Shown here one piece after another: positions 1 through 8,637 of a DNA stretch of 56,945 nucleotides (position 1 is the stretch's first letter; the number at the start of each line of letters is the position of its first letter). Source of the DNA: Anaeramoeba ignava (taxonomy: Eukaryota; Metamonada; Anaeramoebidae); contig JAPDFW010000039.1 in assembly GCA_028826165.1 (NCBI GenBank), forward strand, positions 1 to 56,945, given 5' to 3'. Below the pieces are notes generated by a model. That model was not told the origin of the DNA and ran no database searches. It worked only from the letters and a program-made list of their open reading frames with translations. Both the position numbers and the translations under genes were made by a program.

Positions 1-39
1 AATAAAAGAATTCTTTTTAAATAAAATAAAAATAAATAA
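1..39 (+). other. 3' end of internal transcribed spacer 1 (ITS1)
   Basis: A/T-only sequence directly before the 5.8S core. It is called ITS1 because of its position. The 18S gene should lie upstream, outside the window. The boundary is approximate. Confidence 0.7.
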
Positions 40-212
40 AAATAACAATGGATATCTTGGTTCTCGTAATGATGATGAAGAACACAGCAAAATGTGATAA
101 ATAATATGAATTGCAATGTTTGTGAATAATTGAATTTTTGAACGCATATTGCACTTTTTATTTTTATATTTTTATTAATATTTTAATAAAAAGTATTTCT
201 AAATGAGTGTTA
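40..212 (+). rRNA. 5.8S ribosomal RNA
   Basis: This is the 5.8S rRNA, which pairs with 28S in the large ribosomal subunit. The eukaryotic landmarks are all visible: ATGGATATCTTGGTTCTCG at 49, GATGAAGAACACAGC, the ATATGAATTGCA block, and TTTTTGAACGCATATTGCAC before 157. The 3' end is placed at about 212 because AAATGAGTGTTA (201-212) is complementary, apart from one extra base, to TAACCTCATTT at the 28S 5' end; this is the universal 5.8S-28S helix. The variable hairpin before it (about 157-200) is almost all A/T. The length of about 170 nt is close to the usual ~155-165. The 5' end is uncertain by several bases. Confidence 0.93.
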
Positions 213-292
213 TTTTATATTATATAAATTGAAAATTTATTTTTTAATTAAAATAGATTTTTTAAATTAATTTAAATTTAATTTTTATTTTT
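213..292 (+). other. Internal transcribed spacer 2 (ITS2), unusually short and A/T-only
   Basis: About 80 bases between the 5.8S 3' pairing arm and the 28S 5' pairing arm. It is nearly all A and T, and I cannot see the usual four-helix ITS2 fold. The boundaries come from the 5.8S-28S complementarity. Confidence 0.75.
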
Positions 293-2634
293 AACCTCAT
301 TTTAGATAAAATTACCTGCTAAATTTAAGCATATTAATAAGCAGAGGAAAAAGAAAATAACAATGATTATGTTAGTAACGGCGAGTGAAAACATAAAAGT
401 TCAAATTTTAAAACTAATTTTATTTATTTTAAAATTATTTTTTATTTAATAAAATTAATATAAATAAATTAGTATTGTAAACTAAAAAAGTAAATATTTA
501 AATTAATTATTATTAACCTATTATAAAATATTTGGAATAATATTTATAAAATCAAAGAGGGTGAAAATCCCGTATTTAAATAGGTTTTATTTATAAAATA
601 ATTTTCTAAATTAATAATAAATTTTTTAAATATTACTTATAAAGAGTCAGGGTGTTTGAGATTGCACTCTTAATAAAAACTAAAAAAATTAAATTTATTT
701 TTTTTTTTTAGAAACTGGTAATCATCAGTTAAAACTAAATATTAACGAGAAACCGATAGTGAACAAGTACAGTGATGGAAAGATGAAAAGAACTTTGAAA
801 AGAGAGTGAAATAGGACTTGAAATTGTTATTTTATGAATCCTTCTTTTTTTTTTTTAAATTAAAAAATAATTAAAAAATGAAATAAAAATTAAATAATGG
901 TAAATAAATTGGTTTTATTTTTTTATTTTTTTTTCTTTTGAAATTAAAATGATAAAAATATTATTGATTATTATTTAATATAATTATTAATTTAATTTTA
1001 TTTTTAAATTATTTAAAATTAAATAAAATAAAGAAAAATAAGGACCCGTCTTGAAACACGGACCAAGGAGTCTAATATTTTTGTAAGTATTATAATTTTA
1101 AATTTATAATGCATAATGAAAGTGAAAATTATCATTTTAAATCAATTTTCTTTTTATTAAGAAAAAGAAAGAAAAAGAACAGAAATATTAGGACCCGATA
1201 GATGGTGAACTATGGCTGCATAGAATGAAACCGGATGAAAATTCGGAGGAAGTTCGTAGCGGTACTGACGTGCAAATCGTTCGTCAAATGTGGCTATAGG
1301 GGCGAAAGACTAATCGAACCATTTAGTAGCTGGTTCCCTCCGAAATTTCTCTCAGGATAGCCAATGCTTAAAAAATATTTTAAATTATTATTAAAAAGTT
1401 ATGTCAAGTAGAGCTAATGATTAGAGGATTTGGAATCTTATTGATTTTAACCTATTCTCAAACTCCAAATTGGCAAATTTATATAAAAATAAATTAATTT
1501 TATTTTTATTAAAAAAAATTTAATAGCATTGAGTGGGCCATTACGGGTAATCTGTAATGGCAAAACGGGATGAACCGAGAGATATGATAAGGAGCCAAAA
1601 TATAAGTACAATGGATACCATAAAAGGAGATAATCGATGAAGACAGTGGGGCGGTGTTCCTGGTGATAGAAATCCGGTAAGGAGTTTGTAACAATTCACC
1701 CATCGAATTGATTATCCCTGAAAATGGATGGCGCTTTAACTTTTTAAAATAAAATAAATTTATCCTATTCATATCCAATTAAAAATAAATTTCATTTTAA
1801 TTGAGTAGGAGGGCGTATTGTTAATATAGAAGTTATAAGATTTTAAAATCAAATGAAATTAACAATAGTGCAGATCTTGGATGTAGTAGCAAATATTCAA
1901 GTTAAAATCTTGAAGGCCGAAGTGGAGAAGGGTTCCAGATGAACTGTGATTGAATCTGGGTTAGTCGTTTCTAAGAGTTTAGCTTAATTGCGATTATTTA
2001 CAGAATATTTATTTTTTTTATATAAATATAAAAACTCAAAAGAGAATCAGGTTAATATTCCTGAACCTTTTTTTTTTTAAATTTTAAATTTAAATATCGG
2101 TTTAAAATGGTAACATAAAATATTACTAAAAACATTATTAAATAATATGAGAAGAGATTTCTTTTCTTTTTAACAAACTTTTATTTATATTAATAAATAT
2201 ATTTAATTTTTATAAATTAATTATATAATTTTTACCATTGAAACAGATTAACTGGAGAAATGGAAAAAAGTTTGGAAGAATAATTCTTAAATAATAGAAT
2301 TTATCATAAATTATTTAATAATATTTAAAAAATTAGTAATATTCAAAATTCGGAAAAGAACGTACCAATAACCGCAACAGGTCTCCAAGGTTAAAAGCCT
2401 CTGGCTAAGTAGAATAAAGTAGGTAAGGGAAGTCGGCAAAATAGATCCGTAACTTCGGGAGAAGGATTGGCTCTGATTTTTTTTAAAATTATTAAAAAAT
2501 AAAACAGAACTGAAGCTAACAAGAGGAATCCGACTGTTTAATTAAAACATAGCATTATGAAAGTTTTGAAATAGAATTAGACATAATGTGAATTCTGCCC
2601 AGTGCTCTGAAAGTTAAAGTGAAGAAATTCAAAG

Positions 2635-2720
<86 letters not shown>

Positions 2721-3444
2721 GCAACGAGATTCCTACTGTCCCTATCTACCTTCTAGCGAACCAACAGCGAAGGGAACGGGCTTCGTACGAATGGCGGGGA
2801 AAGAAGACCCTTTAGAGCTTGACTCTAGTCTGATGAAGTAAAATGGTCTAAGAGGTATAGGATAGGCGGGAGTTTTTTATTTATTTATTTAAATGAAAAA
2901 CAAAAGTGAAATACCGCTACTCTTGGTATCATATTACTAATTTGTTTAAGTGGGTAAATAAATAAATTATTTTATCTTAATTTATTTATAATATTAATTT
3001 TAAATAAAAATAATAAAACCCAATCCAAAATTTTATATTTTTTTATTTTCAAATATTGAAATATAAAAACAACAAAAACAAGATCAGGTGGGGAGTTTGG
3101 CTGGGGCGGCACGACTGCTATAAAATAACGCAGACGTCCTAAGAGAAGCTCAAGAAGAACAGAAATCATGTTTAGAACATAAGGGTAAAAGCTTCTTTAA
3201 ATTAAATTTTCAGTAAGAATAAAAAGTGTGAAAGCATGGCCTAGCGATCCTTTAAAAATATTCAATGAAATCTATACAAATAAAATAGATAATGAAATTA
3301 GAGGTGTCAGAAAAGTTACCTGAGGGATAACTGGCTTGTGGCAGCCGAGCGTTCAAAGCGACGTTGCTTTTTGATTCTTCGATGTCGGCTCTTCCTATCC
3401 TATTCTTGTATAAGGGAATAAGGGTCGGATTGTTCACCCGTTAA

Positions 3445-3498
<54 letters not shown>

Positions 3499-3926
3499 CA
3501 TTTATTTAAATAAAATAAAAATAAAAGTATTTTGATAGTAATACAACATAGTACGAGAGGAACTGTTGTTTCAGATTAAAGGTAAAATGATTTGGATGAA
3601 TAAGCAATGATTAGAAGCTTATATCTGAAGGATTATGGCTGAAAGCCTCTAAGCCAGAAACCAAACTAAATTAATAAAATACTCATTTTAAAAATCAAAA
3701 CTTCATTTATTAAAAAAACATAATTTAAAATAAATTTTATATTAATAAAATTGAAAAATATTTATATATAAAAAAATGAAGAATAAAAATATTCAGTAAA
3801 CGACTTTAAAATAGAACAAGGGATTGTAAGTAGTAGAGTAAGATTTTTAAATAAATAATTTATTTTATATTTTATTTATTTAAAAATAAATACGATCTAT
3901 TGAGATTTAACCTTTTGTTCTTATAT
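293..3926 (+). rRNA. 28S (large subunit) ribosomal RNA
   Basis: Complete large-subunit rRNA, the catalytic RNA of the cytosolic ribosome. It starts at the arm that pairs with 5.8S, followed by TTTAAGCATATTAATAAGC and TAGTAACGGCGAGTGAA. Conserved blocks follow in the correct order: GAAACACGGACCAAGGAG (~1052), GGTTAGTCG (~1960), GACTCTCTTAAGGTAGCCAA (~2664), ACAGCGAAGGGAACGGGCTT (~2764), the peptidyl-transferase region with GAGGGATAACTGGCTTGTGG (~3322) and GGTTTAGACCGTCGTGAGAC (~3461), and the sarcin-ricin loop AGTACGAGAGGA (3550-3561). The 3' end is set by CGATCTATTGAGATTTAACC (~3893) and TTTTGTTCTTA. Expansion segments (for example 400-650, 830-1050, 1990-2340, 2940-3060, 3660-3890) are almost pure A/T. 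The core carries some substitutions, such as GCAGAGG for the usual GCGGAGG. No intron interrupts it. Short open frames on its complement are fortuitous. Confidence 0.97.
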
Positions 3927-3981
3927 TTTTTTTAAAAATAATAAAAAATATTATTTAAGGGGGAAACATCTTATTTTTATT

Positions 3982-4015
<34 letters not shown>

Positions 4016-4160
4016 ATTATTTTTTATTTTTATTTTTATTTTTATTTTTATTTTTATTTTTATTTTTATTTTTATTTTTATTTTTATTTTTATTTTTATT
4101 TTTATTTTTATTTTTATTTTTATTTTTATTTTTATTTTTATTTTTATTTTTATTTTTATT
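3927..4160 (+). repeat. 3' spacer start with a (TTTTTA)n tract
   Basis: After the 28S end comes a short A/T stretch with one GGGGGAAAC motif (~3959), then about 190 bp of TTTTTA/TATTTT tandem repeat with T on the + strand. T-rich tracts downstream of rRNA genes can act in Pol I termination; that role is inferred from position only. Confidence 0.85.
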
Positions 4161-4867
4161 AATTAATTGTAAGTGAGGATAAAATTTATGATTAATGATG
4201 TAAAAATGATGTAAAATTAATATTAATTTTATTCCAAAAAAATATTATAAATTCAAAAATTTGTTATAAATTTAGAATAAAATAATACAAAATTAAATCA
4301 ATACAAAAAAATTAATATTAAATTTATATTAAATTTATTTTTGTTTAAAAAATTCAAACTCCAAAATATAAAAAATACAAACCAAAATATTCCCAAATAA
4401 AACTCTTCTTCTTTTTATTTATTTTAAATCAATTTAATATCTAAATCTGTAATTACTTTATTAATTAATTTACTTTTAAATTTATTTATTTTCAAATTCT
4501 GAATTAATTTATTTAATTTATTCTATTTATTTCTATTAGATAAAATCTTTATTTTATTTTATTTTATTCATCTCCAATTCCCTAAAATAAAAATAAAAAT
4601 AAAAAATCAATAATTTCAAAAATCTAAATTTATATTTATTTATAATTATAATTTATTAAAGGTAATTAATTAAATTTCTTTTTCACTTCATTTAGATTCA
4701 ATTTATCTGATTATTATTTATTATTTATTTATTTATTATTTTAAATTATTTTTATTTTTATTAATAAATTTTGATTTGGAAAATATCAATCAATTAATCA
4801 ATAATCAATCAATAATTTATTTCTAATTCATTTCATTTTTTTCATTTCCAAAATTTAAATTTAAATC
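4161..4867 (+). repeat. Spacer module D, copy 1
   Basis: Non-coding A/T-rich module beginning TTGTAAGTGAGGATAAAA. Landmarks are AATATCTAAATCTGTAATTA (~4437), TTAGATAAAATC (~4536), and TTTTTCACTTCATTTAGATT (~4679) followed by TTATCTGATTATT. It recurs nearly identically at 6386-7099, in diverged form at 16425-16980 and 20500-21300, and as truncated tails at 6146 and 15466. No open frame of note. Confidence 0.85.
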
Positions 4868-6145
4868 AATTTATTTATATATATAATAAACAAATTTATA
4901 ATAAAATAATTAATTAATTTAATTTCCAATTTATTTATAATTTATATTCAAAAAATAAAAAAATCAATTTCTCTCTATATATAAAATATATAAATTTGAT
5001 TTTTTAATTTATTTATAATTTAAATTTAAAATAAAAAAATCAATTTATTTATATATATTATAAACAAATTTATAACAAAATAATTTATTAATTTAATTTT
5101 CAATTTATTTATAATTTATATTCAAAAAATAAAAAATCAATTTCTCTCTATATATAAAATATATAAATTTATTTTTAATTTATTTATAATTTAAATTAAA
5201 AATAAAAATCAATTTATTTATATATATAATAAACAAATTTATAATAAAATAATTAATCAATTTAATTTCCAATTTATTTATAATTTATATTCAAAAAATA
5301 AAAAATCAATTTCTCTCTATATATAAAATATATAAATTTAATTTTTAATTTATTTCAATTAAAATTAAAAATAAAAAAAATCAATTTATTTATATATATT
5401 ATAAACAAATTTATAACAAAATAATTAATTAATTTAATTTCCAATTTATTTATAATTTATATTCAAAAAATAAAAAAATCAATTTCTCTCTATATATAAA
5501 ATATATAAATTTGATTTTTTAATTTATTTATAATTTAAATTTAAAAATAAAAAAATCAATTTATTTATATATATTATAAACAAATTTATAACAAAATAAT
5601 TTATTAATTTAATTTTCAATTTATTTATAATTTTAATTCAAAAAATAAAAAAATCAATTTCTCTCTATATATAAAATATATAAATTTAATTTTCAATTTA
5701 TTTTTAATTTAAATTCAAAAATAAAAAAATAAATTTATTTATATATATTATAAACAAATTTATAACAAAATAATTAATTAATTTAATTTTCAATTTATTT
5801 ATAATTTATATTCAAAAAATAAAAAAATCAATTTCTCTCTATATATAAAATATATAAATTTAATTTTCAATTTATTTATAATTTAAATTAAAAATAAAAA
5901 AATATCAATTTATTTATATATATTATAAACAAATTTATAATAAAATAATTTATTAATTTAATTTTCAATTTATTTATAATTTATATTCAAAAAATAAAAA
6001 ATCAATTTCTCTCTATATATAAAATATATAAATTTAATTTTTAATTTATTTATAATTTAAAATTAAAAATAAAAAAAAATCAATTTATTTATATATATTG
6101 TAAACAAATTTATAACAAAATAATTTATAAATTTAAATTTAAATT
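4868..6145 (+). repeat. 172-bp satellite, array 1
   Basis: About seven tandem units, counted by TTTCTCTCTATATATAAAAT at roughly 4967, 5139, 5310, 5483, 5660, 5830 and 6007, a spacing of about 172-177 bp. Each unit has two related halves that both begin CAATTTATTTATAATTTA. One continues into TCTCTCTATATA; the other into TTATTTATATATATTATAAA and then CAAATTTATAACAAAATAAT. Confidence 0.95.
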
Positions 6146-6385
6146 CAAAAATAAAAATCAATAATTTCAAAAATCTAAATTTATACTTATTTATATCATT
6201 ATTTATATTTATAATTTATCAAAGGTAATTAATTAATTAATTAAATTTCTTTTTCACTTCATTTATATTCAATTTATCTGATTATTATCTATTATTTATT
6301 TATTTATTATTTTAAATTATTTTATTTTTATTAAATAAATTTTGATTTTGAAAATATCAATCAATTAATTAATACAGACATTTTA
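6146..6385 (+). repeat. Truncated 3' part of module D
   Basis: Matches the second half of module D (TTTTTCACTTCATTTATATT, then TTATCTGATTATT), then stops abruptly at AATTAATACAGACATTTTA, where the next D copy begins. It closes the first ~2.2-kb tandem unit (D plus satellite array). Confidence 0.8.
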
Positions 6386-7099
6386 TTGTAAGTGAGGATA
6401 AAATTTATGATTAATGATGTAAAAATGATGTAAAATTAATATTAATTTTATTCCAAAAAAATATTAAAAATTCAAAAATTTATTACAAATTTGGAATAAA
6501 TTAATACAAAATTAAATCAATACAAAAAAATTAATATTAAATTTATATTAAATTTATTTTTGTTTAAAAAATTCAAACTCCAAAATATAAAAAATACAAA
6601 CCAAAATATTCCCAAATAAAACTCTTCTTCTTTTTATTTATTTTAAATCAATTTAATATCTAAATCTGTAATTACTTTATTAATTAATTTACTTTTAAAT
6701 TTATTTATTTTCAAATTCTGAATTAATTTATTTAATTTATTCTATTTATTTATATTAGATAAAATCTTTATTTTATTTTATTTTATTTTATTCATCTCCA
6801 ATTCCCTAAAATAAAAATAAAAATAAAAAATCAATAATTTCAAAAATCTAAATTTATATTTATTTATATTTATAATTTATCAAAGGTAATTAATTAAATT
6901 TCTTTTTCACTTCATTTAGATTCAATTTATCTGATTATTATTTATTATTTATTTATTTATTATTTTAAATTTATTTATTTTTATTAATAAATTTTGATTT
7001 TGGAAAATATCAATCAATTAATCAATAATCAATCAATAATTTATTTCTAATTCATTTCATTTTTTTTTCATTTCCAAAATTTAAATCAAAATTTAAATT
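6386..7099 (+). repeat. Spacer module D, copy 2
   Basis: Near-identical copy of 4161-4867, starting at the same TTGTAAGTGAGGATAAAA motif 2,221 bp downstream, and again followed by satellite. This is a direct segmental duplication with only scattered substitutions and short indels. Confidence 0.9.
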
Positions 7100-7969
7100 C
7101 ATTTATTTATATATATTATAAACAAATTTATAACAAAATAATTAATTAATTTAAATTCCAATTTATTTATAATTTATATTCAAAAAATAAAAAATCAATT
7201 TCTCTCTATATATAAAATATATAAATTTAATTTTCAATTTATTTATAATTTAAATTAAAAATAAAAAAATCAATTTATTTATATATATTATAAACAAATT
7301 TATAATAAAATAATTAATAAATTTAATTTCCAATTTATTTATAATTTATATTCAAAAAATAAAAAATCAATTTCTCTCTATATATAAAATATATAAATTT
7401 AATTTTCAATTTATTTATAATTCAAATTAAAAATAAAAAAAATCAATTTATTTATATATATTATAAACAAATTTATAACAAAATAATTAATTAATTTAAT
7501 TTTCAATTTATTTATAATTTATATTCAAAAATAAAAATCAATTTCTCTCTATATATAAAATATATAAATTTAATTTTCAATTTAATTATAATTTAAATTA
7601 AAAATAAAAAATCAATTTATTTATATATTATAAACAAATTTATAATAAAATAATTTATTAATTTAATTTTCAATTTATTTATAATTTATATTCAAAAAAT
7701 AAAAAATCAATTTCTCTCTATATATAAAATATATAAATTTATTTTTCAATTTATTTATAATTTAAATTAAAAATAAAAAAATCAATTTATTTATATATAT
7801 TATAAACAAATTTATAACAAAATAATTAATTAATTTAATTTTCAATTTATTTATAATTTATATTCAAAAAATAAAAAATCAATTTCTCTCTATATATAAA
7901 ATATATAAATTTAATTTTCAATTTATTTCAATTTAAATTAAAAAATAAAAAAATCAATTTCTCTCTATA
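7100..7969 (+). repeat. 172-bp satellite, array 2 (left of the pogo-like insertion)
   Basis: About five satellite units. The last (from ~7925) is unusual: a second-half sequence runs straight into CTCTCTATATA, and after the insertion the array resumes with TATTATAAACAAATTTATAA. The site before insertion was therefore a hybrid monomer. Confidence 0.93.
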
Positions 7970-7971
7970 TA

Positions 7972-7999
7972 CAGTCTTCCCAAACGATTAGAGATTTTA
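7972..7999 (+). repeat. Left terminal inverted repeat of the pogo-like element
   Basis: 28 bp, starting CAGTCTTCCCAAACGATTAG and ending AGATTTTA. Exact reverse complement of 11147-11174. A partial AAGAGATTTT echo follows at ~8004. Confidence 0.97.
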
Positions 8000-8155
8000 A
8001 CAATAAGAGATTTTTTTTTTATTTTTCCCAATCAATAAAAGAAGTAAACTATTTTCAACACAAAAAAAAATTTCCCTATTCCTTTTTTTATTGAGATTTT
8101 TTCATGTTTCCAAAAAGTTGTTTCCAAATAAAAATGAAACTCTGGAAATGAATAA

Positions 8156-8341
8156 TTATTCCTCAAGTTGACTCTCTCGAACAAAAAGAGATTTTGGGTT
8201 ATTTTCAAGGAATAAAAATCCAAGAATAAAATCAGAAAAAGAAAAAGTTAGTTCCTGGATTTCAAGAGTTTGAATATGCGTGCTTATTGAATCAAATCCA
8301 TATTTATTCGAGAAATTTTGAGAATATGAGAATTCAAACAT
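8156..8341 (-). CDS. Small unassigned ORF inside the pogo-like element
   Basis: A 61-codon ATG-to-stop frame lying downstream of the transposase gene on the same strand (starts MFEFSYSQNFSN, ends RESQLEE). No family is recognised. Sequence composition is less repetitive than the spacer, and a second open frame overlaps its end in another phase (to about 8032), so it could be the remains of a second, frameshifted gene or an untranslated region. I cannot show that it is translated. Confidence 0.2.
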   Translation of the reverse strand: MFEFSYSQNFSNKYGFDSISTHIQTLEIQELTFSFSDFILGFLFLENNPKSLFVRESQLEE

Positions 8342-8524
8342 TTAGAGAATTTGATCATTCTTCATCATATTTAGTAATGTGGATTGAGAAACATACAGCT
8401 TTTCTCATTTACACAGATCAAATGTTATCTTAGAAAGAAGAAACGAGTGAATAAAAAAAAATGAAAGAATGATGATAGCTTCTTGTTTTATTTCAAAATT
8501 GGGAATTTCTTCTTGAAAAAAATG

Positions 8525-8622
8525 AAAAAAAATTTGAATTAAGTTTGAATGAATGAAAAAAATTTTGAATTAAGTTTGAATGAATGAAAAAAAATTTGAA
8601 TTAAGTTTGAATGAATGAAAAA
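8525..8622 (+). repeat. 31-bp tandem repeat, three copies, 3' of the transposase gene
   Basis: TTGAATTAAGTTTGAATGAA begins at about 8534, 8565 and 8596, each followed by a run of A. It lies immediately beyond the stop codon of the minus-strand transposase gene, so it would be in the 3' UTR. Confidence 0.9.
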
Positions 8623-8637
8623 AAAGAATTTGGAAGC

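Noticed and set aside
1509-3437. Three minus-strand open frames inside the 28S gene.
   Set aside because: They lie antisense to conserved rRNA core; the apparent composition is that of the rRNA.
293-3926. Group I intron or R-type retroelement insertion in 28S.
   Set aside because: Conserved blocks follow one another without a break other than A/T expansion segments at known variable positions.
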